Assembly (NCBI RefSeq): GCF_003626575.1
Contig: NZ_RBDY01000020.1
Coordinates: forward strand, 53,686-117,685
Reading direction: 5' to 3'
Length of the DNA: 64,000 nt
Source: Streptomyces radicis
GTDB taxonomy: Bacteria > Actinomycetota > Actinomycetes > Streptomycetales > Streptomycetaceae
Positions 1-8,062 of the stretch are shown piece after piece. A model generated the notes under the pieces. That model saw nothing but the letters and a program-made list of their open reading frames with translations, ran no database searches and had not been told where the DNA came from. The translations under genes were made by a program, and so were the position numbers. The first letter of the stretch is position 1; every line of letters starts with the position of its first letter.

Positions 1-55
1 GAATACCGATCACCTCGGCCCATATCCGGGCGACGTCCTGCTCTTGCACAGGCAT
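1..55 (-). CDS. Start of a carrier-domain protein (partial, runs off left edge)
   Basis: Only the first 18 codons are inside the window. They begin at an ATG and read MPVQEQDVARIWAEVIGI, which resembles the first helix of a peptidyl or acyl carrier domain (compare the common pattern VARIWAEVLGV). A purine-rich AAAGG lies about 10 bases upstream. The protein could be a free-standing carrier or the N-terminus of a larger NRPS subunit. It points the same way as the adjacent MbtH and NRPS genes, so the cluster very likely continues to the left. The phosphopantetheine serine is outside the window. Confidence 0.55.
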   Translation of the reverse strand, partial: MPVQEQDVARIWAEVIGI

Positions 56-293
56 GATTGACAGCCTTTCCCCCGTATCTTGACAGATCGCTGAGCCGAC
101 GTCATGGTATGCGGGCGCTTCTCCGCAGCACAAGGCATCGAGTCCAGGAAATGGGACAGCGCAGGTGGATGATTGAGCGGATGGCCTTTTCAGGACCGAC
201 CGCGGCCATGTGGTGGGACTTTCTCTCGATGGGTGAGCGGATGGCGGGTGAGGTTGACGGAGCAGGCCCATGACGCCCCTCGGCGCGGTGCCG
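56..293. other. Intergenic region left of the MbtH gene
   Basis: This 238-bp stretch holds no gene I can support. It must contain the promoter of the left-edge carrier gene. A 12-bp direct repeat, TGAGCGGATGGC, occurs at 174-185 and 234-245, exactly 60 bp apart. I see no convincing terminator. Confidence 0.4.
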
Positions 294-533
294 CTACTGA
301 CTCGGGGGCCCGGCGGCGGCCCGGCGGACGCTCAAGGGCGTGATATCGGTCCACACCTTCTCGATGTGGTCGAGCGCCTCGGACTTCCCGCCCCGGAAGC
401 CCACGGCCTTCCAGCCCGCGGGGACGGGTCGGCTCACGGGCCAGATCGAGTACTGCTCCTCGTGGTTGACCACCACGTCGTAGACGAGAGCCGCTTCGCT
501 GTCGCCTTCGCTGAGATATTCGCCGGGCGGCAT
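294..533 (-). CDS. MbtH-like protein 1
   Basis: This 79-residue protein belongs to the MbtH family, small chaperones that bind NRPS adenylation domains and help them fold and activate amino acids. The core pattern is present: VVNHEEQYSIWP, then PAGWKAVGFRG, then the C-terminal VWTDITPLSVR. I chose the ATG at 533 because AGGAG lies about 10 bases upstream; an upstream in-frame ATG at 584 would give 96 residues, long for the family. It lies 81 bp downstream of the A-PCP-C gene on the same strand and is probably its partner. A second MbtH gene lies at 5059-5262. Confidence 0.9.
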   Translation of the reverse strand: MPPGEYLSEGDSEAALVYDVVVNHEEQYSIWPVSRPVPAGWKAVGFRGGKSEALDHIEKVWTDITPLSVRRAAAGPPSQ

Positions 534-614
534 GATCAAGAGTCTCCTGATGTCGGGTCGGAGCCGGGTGGTCATGGTGGTCATCGGGGAATCGCGAGGG
601 GGTCGACGACCAGC

Positions 615-3600
615 CTACTGATCCGCGGACGGGCTTCCCGGTGAGCCGCCTTCACCGGTCGGCACGGGCAGCTCGTCGAGCCGCGCGCCGGGGTCGGCCA
701 GACCGCCGGCGAGCAGGGTCAGCAGGGTGTTCTGCCAGCCGCGCGCCGAGGTTTGGTCGAACCTGTCGGCGGCGTATTCGACCTCGCCTGCCAGACCGGC
801 GGAGTGCTGCCGGACGGACCAGGTCAGCGCGGCCTTCGCGGTGCCCTGGTGGATGAACTGCTCGGCGATGTCGAGCCCTTCGATCCCGCCCTCGATGTCG
901 AGCGGGGTGGACTGCAAGGCGAACATCGCGTGGAACAGCGGGCGTTGCCCCCCCGCACGCCGTGGCAGGGACGCGACCACGTCGGCCAGCGGCAGCTCCT
1001 GGTGGGTCAGTGCCTCCGCCAGCGCCTCGTCGGTGCGGCCGACCAGCTCGCGGAAGGTCATGCCCGCGGTGAAGCGCATCCGCAGCGGTACCGTGTTGAC
1101 CAGATAGCCGATCAGATCCTCCGTGCCCGGCCGGTTCCGACCGGCCATCGGCACCCCGACGACCACGTCGTCGACGCCGCCGGTGCGACGCAGGGTCGCG
1201 AGGAAGGCCGCGAGCAGTACGGTGAACGCGGTGCTCCCGCACGCGCGGGCGACGCGCTCGACGGCGGTCGGATCGACGGCTTCGGGCGGCAGGGGGAGGG
1301 CGAAGCCCTCGGTGCCGCTTCGCTTCCCCGAGCCGCGCGGGAGGCCGGGCTCGACAGCGGGCGGGTCCCCTTCGAGCCGGGCGCGCCAGTGGTCCCGCTG
1401 CCCTTCCGCCTCCGCGCCGCGCAGCCAGCGCTCCTGCCAGGCGCAGTAGTCGGCGTACTGGATGGTCGGCTCGGGCAGCGGACGCCCGGCGTAGAGCATG
1501 GCGAACTCCCGCCAGAACACGGCCAGGGACCAGGCGTCGAACACCGCGTGGTGCACGTTGAGCAGCCACAGGTGGTCCTCGGCGTCGACGCGGTAGCAGG
1601 CCGACCGCAGCAGTGGGCCGGCGGACAGGTCGAACGGGCGCCGTGCCTCCTCCTCGGCCAGGCGACCGGCCTTGTCGGCGTCGGCGGCGACGGTCACCTC
1701 CGTACGCACAGGGCTCGCGGGCCTGATCCGCTGCCAGACGCGACCGTTCCCCTCCTCGAAGACGGTGCGCAGTGCCTCGTGGCGGGCGACGATCCCGGTC
1801 AGTGCGGCGTCAAGACGGTCGAGGTCGAGCGGCCCCCTGATCCGGTAGCCGAGCACGACCGCGTAGGTCGGCGCCCCGCGGTGCACCCGGTCGAGGAACC
1901 ACAGGGCCTGCTGCCCGCGTGAGGCGAGGCACCGGTCGTCGCGCTCGTGCGACGGCACGACCGCGCTCTCCGACGCGTCGCGGCCGTGTGCCCGCTTCAC
2001 CAGGGCGGCGACCCCGGCCACGTGTGGAGCCATCCGCAACTGCGCGAACGACAGCCCCACGCCGGTCACATCGGCGACCCGGCTGAGCAGCTGGAGACCC
2101 CGCAGGGAGTCCCCTCCGGCGGCGAAGAAGTCCTCGTCCCTCGACGGGGACCGGCCGCCGAGCACGTCGCTGACGAGGAGGGCGACGACGCGCTCCAGCG
2201 TCGTCATCCCGGCCTGGCCCGTGCGGTCGGCGCGGCCTGTGTCGTCGGCGTGGGGCGGCGCGACGGGGGGAAGGGCCGAGCGGACCGCCTTGCCGTTCAG
2301 CGGGGAACGCGGGATGCGATCGAGCAGGACGATGGACCGGGGCACCACGGCCTCGGACAGCCGGCCCGAGATGTCGGCACGGATCGCCGCCTCGGACACT
2401 CCGTCCTCGGCCTCGACATAGGCGATGAGGCGCGACCCGAACGGCGGGTCCTCGACACTGATGACGACGACGTCCCTGACCCCGGCGCAGTGATGCATGG
2501 CGCTTTCCACCTGGCCGGGCTCGACGCGGTGCCCGCGGACCTTGACCTGGCGATCGGAGCGTCCGAGGAACAGGAGGGTCCCGTCGCTCCGTCGGCTGCC
2601 GCGGTCGCCGGTGCGGTACATGCGCGATCCGGGCGGGCCCTGGGGGTCGGGAAGGAAGCGGTCGGCGGTGGCGGCCGGGGCGGCGTGGTAGCCGCGGGCC
2701 AGGGGCGGCCCGGCGAGCCAGATGTCTCCCGGGGTACCGTCCGGCACCGGTCGCATGTCGTCGTCGAGGATGTGGAACGTGGCCTGCGCGAACGGGCGGC
2801 CGATGGGCGCGAGCGCGTAGTCGGAGCGGCCGGGGCCCGACAGCTCGTCCGGCTCCGGGCGGTACAGCGCCACGCTGATGCTGGCCTCGGTCGGCCCGTA
2901 GTCGGAGACCCAGTCGATGGATTCCGCTCCGGGGATCCGGTACCAGGCGGCGAGCTTGTCGACGAGGATCTTGTCGCCGCCGATGAACACGATGCGCAGC
3001 GAGGCGGGCAGGCTGACCAGCCCGGACGTCAGATCGTCCACCCACTGGTGCCAGTAGGCGCTGGGGAGGCTCACCCCCGTCACCGCGAGACGATCGATGA
3101 GCTCGGTGAACTCCAGGCTGGTGAAGTGTCGTTGATCGGGCATGACGACGGCAGCGCCGGTGACCCAGGCGGGCATGATCTCTTCGAGCGCGGCGTCGAA
3201 GGCGATCGGGGTGGATTGCAGGAACCGGTCGCTCGGGACCAGCTTGAGCTCGTCCCTGAGGGACACGGCGTGGTTGGCGAAGCTGGCGTGCGTGACGGCG
3301 ACCGGCTTGGGCTTACCGGTGGAGCCCGAGGTGAAGACGCAGTAGGCGAGGTTGGACGGGTCGACGGCGGGGGGCGGGGCGGTGGTCGGCCGGTCGGACA
3401 GGCCGACCTGCTCCAGGTCCACGACGGGCACGCCGGAGGGCGCCACGGTCACCGATCCGTCGCGGACGAGAAGGCTGGCTCCGATGTCCTTGATCATCGC
3501 CTCGGCGACATCGTCGGGGAGCGAAGGGTCGACGGGCACATACACCCCGCCGGCCTTCCACACCGCGAGCATCGTGACCAACAGGCCCGGCGACGGCTCC

Positions 3601-3782
3601 ATGACGACGGCGACCAGGCGCTCGGCTCCGATACCGGCCTCGGCCAGCAGCTGGGCACACCGGGCGGCTCGTTCGTCGAGTTCGCGGTAGGTGAGGACGC
3701 CACCGTCCGAGACGACCGCGACGGCGTCAGGCGTCAGCGAAGCCTGCGCCTCGAACAGGTGATGAACGCAGGTACCGGGCAT
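615..3782 (-). CDS. Nonribosomal peptide synthetase, A-PCP-C
   Basis: This 1055-residue synthetase has an adenylation domain at about 5-505, a peptidyl carrier domain at about 525-600 and a condensation domain at about 615-1035. Visible motifs are A3 (FTSGSTGKPKP, 150-160), A5 (SDYGPTEA), A7 (YRTGD), A10 (SPLNGKAVR, with the catalytic Lys at about 498), carrier GGDSL with Ser559, and condensation HHAVFDAWS at 744-752. There is no N-terminal condensation domain, so it looks like an initiating module whose product is condensed in cis or passed on. Positions aligned to the GrsA specificity pocket read approximately D-A-E-S-F-G-D-I-S-K; the acidic residues would fit a basic substrate, but I do not recognise the code. 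GGAG lies 13 bases before the ATG. Three 11-bp tandem repeats lie just upstream. Confidence 0.93.
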   Translation of the reverse strand: MPGTCVHHLFEAQASLTPDAVAVVSDGGVLTYRELDERAARCAQLLAEAGIGAERLVAVVMEPSPGLLVTMLAVWKAGGVYVPVDPSLPDDVAEAMIKDIGASLLVRDGSVTVAPSGVPVVDLEQVGLSDRPTTAPPPAVDPSNLAYCVFTSGSTGKPKPVAVTHASFANHAVSLRDELKLVPSDRFLQSTPIAFDAALEEIMPAWVTGAAVVMPDQRHFTSLEFTELIDRLAVTGVSLPSAYWHQWVDDLTSGLVSLPASLRIVFIGGDKILVDKLAAWYRIPGAESIDWVSDYGPTEASISVALYRPEPDELSGPGRSDYALAPIGRPFAQATFHILDDDMRPVPDGTPGDIWLAGPPLARGYHAAPAATADRFLPDPQGPPGSRMYRTGDRGSRRSDGTLLFLGRSDRQVKVRGHRVEPGQVESAMHHCAGVRDVVVISVEDPPFGSRLIAYVEAEDGVSEAAIRADISGRLSEAVVPRSIVLLDRIPRSPLNGKAVRSALPPVAPPHADDTGRADRTGQAGMTTLERVVALLVSDVLGGRSPSRDEDFFAAGGDSLRGLQLLSRVADVTGVGLSFAQLRMAPHVAGVAALVKRAHGRDASESAVVPSHERDDRCLASRGQQALWFLDRVHRGAPTYAVVLGYRIRGPLDLDRLDAALTGIVARHEALRTVFEEGNGRVWQRIRPASPVRTEVTVAADADKAGRLAEEEARRPFDLSAGPLLRSACYRVDAEDHLWLLNVHHAVFDAWSLAVFWREFAMLYAGRPLPEPTIQYADYCAWQERWLRGAEAEGQRDHWRARLEGDPPAVEPGLPRGSGKRSGTEGFALPLPPEAVDPTAVERVARACGSTAFTVLLAAFLATLRRTGGVDDVVVGVPMAGRNRPGTEDLIGYLVNTVPLRMRFTAGMTFRELVGRTDEALAEALTHQELPLADVVASLPRRAGGQRPLFHAMFALQSTPLDIEGGIEGLDIAEQFIHQGTAKAALTWSVRQHSAGLAGEVEYAADRFDQTSARGWQNTLLTLLAGGLADPGARLDELPVPTGEGGSPGSPSADQ

Positions 3783-3828
3783 GAAAATCCCATCTCCGGA
3801 TCGAGCGGTACGGGTCGGCCCTTCGCGC

Positions 3829-3861
3829 GGAAGGTCAACGGAAGGTCGGCGGAAGGTCGGC
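3829..3861 (-). promoter_or_regulatory. Three 11-bp tandem repeats upstream of the NRPS gene
   Basis: Three head-to-tail copies of an 11-mer occur 47-79 bp upstream of the NRPS start. On the coding (minus) strand they read GCCGACCTTCC, GCCGACCTTCC and GTTGACCTTCC. Direct repeats at 11-bp spacing are the typical target of OmpR-type winged-helix regulators in streptomycetes, such as SARPs, AfsR and PhoP. The assignment to a regulator class is inference; no regulator gene is visible in this part of the cluster. Confidence 0.5.
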
Positions 3862-3909
3862 GGAACGGAGGGACGGCAGTCGGCCCCGGGGCCACAAGTG
3901 GCAAAAGTG

Positions 3910-4992
3910 TCAGAAGTAGGAGTTCAGCCCACCGCGCCGCCGCACATCGACCGTCGCGCAGTGGAAGGAGCCGCCGAAGCTGTTGAAGTTCCGGAACGGG
4001 CACGGGATCGCGGCCATTCCCCAATCCTCGGCGAGGCGGCGCATCGGCTCGTCCTGCGCCTCCACGACCATCCGCTCCTCGTCGATCATGAGCACGTTCA
4101 TATTGATCCATGTGCTCGTCATGTAGAGCGGGTGGTCGCCCGGAATCACCGGCGGCGGTGCCGTGCGCACTTCCCAGTCCTTGAATATCTCCGGAACCTC
4201 CGGCACCCGGTCCGGATGGATCAGCAGCTTGCCAGGAGCCAACGGCATCAGGCTCGCGTCGATGTGCATGGGGTGGTCGTCGGCCAGGGTCACCTCGTGC
4301 ACCCGGTACGCGTCGCCCACGTGCCTGCGGACCCACTCGATGCCCAACGCGTTGGTGACATGGCTGCGTTGGGCGAAGATGTCGCGGCCGCACCGGATGA
4401 AGTCGGCCGCGTCGAACGTGGGCTCGAACTCGGTGATGACCGAGCGGAACGGCTCCCCTTCGGGCTGGTCGGTCCAGCCGTCGACATACAGCTCGTCAGG
4501 GAGCTCGGGCTTGGGCGGCGAGCTCCATCGGGCTCCCCGCAGGAAGTACTCCTTGAGCAGCGGCCGGTAGGCCGACGCCGCGTGGTGGCGCGAACGCCAG
4601 GACATCGGCGCCTCGATGACGTCGTCGCCGACGACCAGCAGCAGGTCGCGGGGCATCGCGTCGTACAGACCCGTGCTCGACCATCCCGGCGCGCCATAGG
4701 ACTTGCCGTGGTCCCGTGGCTCGGGCCGACGGACCCTGACTCCTTCACCGGCCAGGATCTCGACCAGTTGGTCGAGCTCGTCCCGCGCGGCCGCGACGCG
4801 GTCGGCGGGGAACGGCTGCCCGGCGCGCTCCTGGAACAGGGCGCGCTGCTCCGGCGAGAGCGGCGCACCGACCGAGGCGTGCCACGGAGGGAAGCGGGCA
4901 CCGTCGACGGCGCCGACGATCACCTCCTCCAGTGGGTCCCACTCGTTGAAGGAGCTGACGGGACACTCGGTGGAGGCCTCTGACTCACTCAT
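3910..4992 (-). CDS. Arginine:X amidinotransferase (GATM/StrB1 type)
   Basis: This 360-residue enzyme would transfer the amidino group of arginine to a primary amine, giving a guanidino compound and ornithine. It carries the GATM signature: FDAADFIRCGRDIFAQRS at about 193-210, then VTN and GIEWVRRH, then HPMHID with the presumed catalytic His243, and SFHC with the presumed catalytic Cys345. The length matches the family. It lies between the NRPS and the second MbtH gene on the same strand, so a guanidino amino acid or amine is the likely building block. The acceptor (glycine, lysine, ornithine or a modified diamino acid) cannot be told from the sequence. Confidence 0.93.
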   Translation of the reverse strand: MSESEASTECPVSSFNEWDPLEEVIVGAVDGARFPPWHASVGAPLSPEQRALFQERAGQPFPADRVAAARDELDQLVEILAGEGVRVRRPEPRDHGKSYGAPGWSSTGLYDAMPRDLLLVVGDDVIEAPMSWRSRHHAASAYRPLLKEYFLRGARWSSPPKPELPDELYVDGWTDQPEGEPFRSVITEFEPTFDAADFIRCGRDIFAQRSHVTNALGIEWVRRHVGDAYRVHEVTLADDHPMHIDASLMPLAPGKLLIHPDRVPEVPEIFKDWEVRTAPPPVIPGDHPLYMTSTWINMNVLMIDEERMVVEAQDEPMRRLAEDWGMAAIPCPFRNFNSFGGSFHCATVDVRRRGGLNSYF

Positions 4993-5058
4993 CTCGCATC
5001 CTTTGCTGGTCGGTGTCAGGAATGCCGTCGGACCACGATCACGGCACGCGGCCCGCCG

Positions 5059-5262
5059 TCAGCCGTCTCGGTCCATGAGCGCGCGCAGGCTCGCCGGACG
5101 CATGTCCGTCCAGAGTTCGCCGATCCGGTCCAGGCAGGCGGACCGCTCCGCGGGGCCGCCGACCCGCTCCCATCCCTCGGGGACGTCCCGCCCCGCGGGC
5201 CAGATCGAGTACTGCCGCTCGTGGTTGCGCACGACGGTGAAGAGGGTGTCGGCCTCGGTCAT
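5059..5262 (-). CDS. MbtH-like protein 2
   Basis: This 67-residue second MbtH-family protein has VVRNHERQYSIWP, PEGWERVG and a C-terminal LWTDMRPASLR. The ATG at 5262 was chosen because GAGAGG stands 5-6 bases upstream; an extension to 5307 would add 15 arginine-rich residues not typical of the family. It lies between the desaturase and the amidinotransferase, with 25 bp to the desaturase stop, so the three are probably co-transcribed. It differs clearly from the MbtH at 294-533 and is not a recent duplicate. Confidence 0.9.
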   Translation of the reverse strand: MTEADTLFTVVRNHERQYSIWPAGRDVPEGWERVGGPAERSACLDRIGELWTDMRPASLRALMDRDG

Positions 5263-5287
5263 GACTGCCTCTCGTCGTTCGGCTCGG

Positions 5288-6268
5288 TCAACACGCCTCC
5301 GGATCACCGGGGGTCCGCTCGGCCGCCGACGGCAGGCCTTCGCGGCGGATGTCCAGGAACCCGGCCACCGCAGGGACCGGCGACACGACGTGGCCGTCCT
5401 CGCGGAACGACGCGCCGTACCGCTCGGCGACCCGCGGCAGCTGACTCCAGTGCGTGGTCGGGCGCAGGTGGTGCTCCTGGTGGTAGCCGTCGTTGAAGGT
5501 CAGCCAGTTGTACAAGCGGCCGTAGTGGCTGACCGAGTTCGCGTACCGGCTCTCCGGGTGGGCCCCGTAGTGCCGGTAGTAGTTCTGCACGTTGACCAGC
5601 GTGAAGGCCACCGCTATCGCGGGTAGGTAGCAGATCAGGAGCCACTGCCAGGACAGCACCGCGAGCAGTGCGAGCAGCCCGAGGTGCGCGAGACGGTCGG
5701 CCTGGATCTGGCGCAGCTCCGCCCTGCGTCGCTCGGGATTCCGGGTGGCGAGCTCCTGGAGCAGCGTCTCGTCGGCGCCGACCCGGCAGCCCCGGCGCAG
5801 GGCGGCGAACGTTCCGAGGAGCTCGCGGACCGACTCGGCGAGGCTGAAGAACAGGTACCGCCACAGCGGTGCGTGGCCGTCGTCCCGGCTGTAGCGGAAG
5901 GTGGACGTGACGTCGCGCGTCGTTCCGTCCTCGCCTTTGCGGTCGTTGTTGTAGCGATGGTGGTTGCGCACATGGGTCAGCCGGTACGCCTGCACCGATT
6001 GCGCGATGTTCGCCGAATTGATCAGCGACATCACCGCGTTGTGGCGCGACGAGACAAACCATGGCTGATGCGAGAACAAATGAGAAACAATGATCACGCT
6101 GTACGTCAGCATGAAAGCCACGAGCGCGAATGACCCCACCATCGGCCACAGCCCGGTGGGATCGACCGCGGCGAGCCAGATCGTCACCGCGAACTGAGTG
6201 ATGCTGAACAGAACCAGAAGGGCGTCGATAGGGCCGTTCCGGAACACACGGGATTTCCGGTCTTCCAT
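5288..6268 (-). CDS. Membrane diiron fatty acid desaturase/hydroxylase family protein
   Basis: This 326-residue protein has the three histidine boxes of membrane non-haem diiron desaturases: HLFSH in the first third, HVRNHH soon after, and HQEHH near the C-terminus, plus NYYRHYG. Hydrophobic stretches follow the N-terminus and surround the middle of the protein. The ATG at 6268 is preferred because GAGG lies upstream and the protein then starts directly before the first hydrophobic region. Such enzymes desaturate or hydroxylate acyl chains, and some act on carrier-bound substrates in NRPS clusters. Substrate here unknown. It heads the minus-strand unit with MbtH 2 and the amidinotransferase. 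Confidence 0.85.
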   Translation of the reverse strand: MEDRKSRVFRNGPIDALLVLFSITQFAVTIWLAAVDPTGLWPMVGSFALVAFMLTYSVIIVSHLFSHQPWFVSSRHNAVMSLINSANIAQSVQAYRLTHVRNHHRYNNDRKGEDGTTRDVTSTFRYSRDDGHAPLWRYLFFSLAESVRELLGTFAALRRGCRVGADETLLQELATRNPERRRAELRQIQADRLAHLGLLALLAVLSWQWLLICYLPAIAVAFTLVNVQNYYRHYGAHPESRYANSVSHYGRLYNWLTFNDGYHQEHHLRPTTHWSQLPRVAERYGASFREDGHVVSPVPAVAGFLDIRREGLPSAAERTPGDPEAC

Positions 6269-6910
6269 GAGCCTGATACCTCTGCGTCGTCGTGCGCGCT
6301 GAAACGGATGCGCGTCAGCGCGCGCCTCGGCCCACCACGGGCGTTTCGCGATCACAGGAACGCACATCCAGGAGCTGAAGAGGCATGTGGGTGTGCGCAC
6401 GGCCCCCGCAGGAAAGTGAATGACATCGTATGATCCCCGTAGTGACTGATCGGCTCCCGGCCTTCTGTGAGTTGGGCAGATCGCCTCTGTTGACGCTCAC
6501 GAAAGACGCCCTGCTCGGCAACTGCCCGTTATCAGCGATCAGTTGGGATAGCCTCACGGAGCCGCATTCAACACTGTGGGTTGTGATGAGGTCAAGCCCT
6601 CTCCTACGGTGGATCGTTGGGCTTGTCGGTAGCGAAATGCTCTCTTCCGGTATTCGCCGGTGGGCCGGTGGGGAGTGCCGTTGTCCGGTGCATGGCGGAG
6701 GCGGGTGCGCGACGTCCGGTAGGCCGCTCACCCGGTCAACTCCGGGTCGAAGTAGATCTCTTGACAGGGTATCTATCAGTGGAGAACACTGGCCCCGTTC
6801 CTGTCGCGGAGAGGGGCAGAGGGCCAGATCCCGCTGGGGTCGCCGACATTCTGGAGTGGCCTTCCATCTCCGACGGGACAGCAAGCGCATCGCAGGGGGA
6901 GGGCAATACC
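6269..6910. other. Divergent intergenic region between the two desaturase genes
   Basis: This 642-bp region separates the two arms of the cluster and must hold promoters for both. I see no convincing gene; reading frames that cross it lack codon bias and a ribosome binding site. It is less GC-rich than the flanking genes. Plus-strand promoter candidates are TTGTGA (6581-6586) with TACGGT (6605-6610) at 18-bp spacing, and TTGACA at 6761-6766 with no clear -10 hexamer. Confidence 0.45.
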
Positions 6911-7936
6911 GTGGCCAGCGCTGATCGTGCCGAGCGGCACCGGTTCTCGCCGGAGATCCTCGCGGCGGTTCGTGCCGCGTCCCGTCCGGACAACTGGCAC
7001 GGACCACTCGAAGTCGTCGAGCACTGGCTGTGGATCGCGGCGTGGTGCGCGGCGTCCGTGCTGGCGTTCCAGCAGGCCCCGCTCTGGGCCGCGATCCCGG
7101 TGTACGTCGTCGCGGTGTTCTTCATCGGCGGGCGCCAGCGGGCCCTCGCCGGGGTGCTGCACATGGCCACCCACCGTGCGTTCATGGCGAACCGACGCGT
7201 CGGCAGCGTCATCGGGGCACTGCTCGGCGGATATCCGGTGCTCCAGAGCTTCACCGGCTACCGGGCCTCGCACCTCGGCGAGCACCACGGCCGCCTGGGC
7301 GACCCGGACCGGGACCCCGACTACAAGCAGTACCAGGACAACGCGCTGTGCGGGGACAACCTCAGCCGGGCCGCGCTGCGACGGTACATGTGGTCCGTCC
7401 TGAGCCCGCGCGCCACCGCCTCGTACATCCTCTACCTGCTGCGGCACCGGATCGTGGCCAAGGGCGAGCGGACGTCCGAGCGCTGGCTGCGGGTCGCCCT
7501 CATCGCCGCGGTGCTGGCGTGGGCGGTCTTCGGCGGCTGGTGGCTCTGGCTTCTCCTGCTCTGGTTCGTGCCCATGATCACGACGCAGGTGTGGATCGGC
7601 GCTGTCGCCGAGCTCATGGAGCACTTCCCGCTGATCGAGACCGCGCCTCGAGTGGACATCTTCATGTCCTGGAACCGGGTGTACGGCCTCGGGACGCGCT
7701 TCCTGTTCGGGGAGAAGGACGGCGAGGGCTTCCACCTGGTCCACCACCTGTTCCCGCGGACGCCGATGTGGCGGCTGCGGGAGGTCGACGCGATCCTGCG
7801 ACGCGACCCGGTGTACGCGGAGCTGCCCCGCCTGGACGGTGTGCTCGGCGGGATGGGAAGGATCTACAAGTCCCTGCCGAGCACCGGCGGCGGGACCGCG
7901 GGAACGGTCCTGACCACCCCGATGCCCGAGATGTGA
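6911..7936 (+). CDS. Second membrane diiron desaturase/hydroxylase family protein
   Basis: This 341-residue protein has three histidine boxes: HMATH, then HLGEHH, then HLVHH followed by LFPRTP. Hydrophobic segments lie at about 35-75 and 200-235. The GTG at 6911 was chosen because AGGGGGAGGG stands 6 bases upstream; the frame is open to 6617 but that part has no typical desaturase sequence. It diverges in sequence from the other desaturase at 5288-6268, so the two probably do different oxidations. It is followed by the C-PCP-TE gene on the same strand. Confidence 0.85.
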   Translation: MASADRAERHRFSPEILAAVRAASRPDNWHGPLEVVEHWLWIAAWCAASVLAFQQAPLWAAIPVYVVAVFFIGGRQRALAGVLHMATHRAFMANRRVGSVIGALLGGYPVLQSFTGYRASHLGEHHGRLGDPDRDPDYKQYQDNALCGDNLSRAALRRYMWSVLSPRATASYILYLLRHRIVAKGERTSERWLRVALIAAVLAWAVFGGWWLWLLLLWFVPMITTQVWIGAVAELMEHFPLIETAPRVDIFMSWNRVYGLGTRFLFGEKDGEGFHLVHHLFPRTPMWRLREVDAILRRDPVYAELPRLDGVLGGMGRIYKSLPSTGGGTAGTVLTTPMPEM

Positions 7937-7962
7937 GCGACGATGCCCGAGATGTGAGCGAC
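7921..7962. repeat. 21-bp tandem duplication at the desaturase 3' end
   Basis: Two perfect 21-bp copies stand side by side at 7921-7941 and 7942-7962. The unit runs GATGCCCGAG then ATGTGAGCGAC. The first copy holds the last codons and the TGA of the desaturase gene. The second lies between that stop and the NRPS start, so the protein is not changed. It looks like a recent slippage event. Confidence 0.9.
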
Positions 7963-8062
7963 CGGGACGCCGTCTCGTCCCTTCGTGTGCCCGGTCGGCG
8001 CGGCCATCCCCGTCGAGACCGCCGTTGACGCCAGTGCCTACTCACCCATGCGGGGGAGCTCA

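Noticed and set aside
5263..5307. N-terminal extension of MbtH 2
   Set aside because: It would overlap the desaturase 3' end, adds an arginine-rich tail unlike the family, and has no ribosome binding site.
6617..6910. Open frame upstream of the second desaturase that would add 98 residues
   Set aside because: The added part has no desaturase similarity and weak codon bias, and the GTG at 6911 has a strong ribosome binding site.
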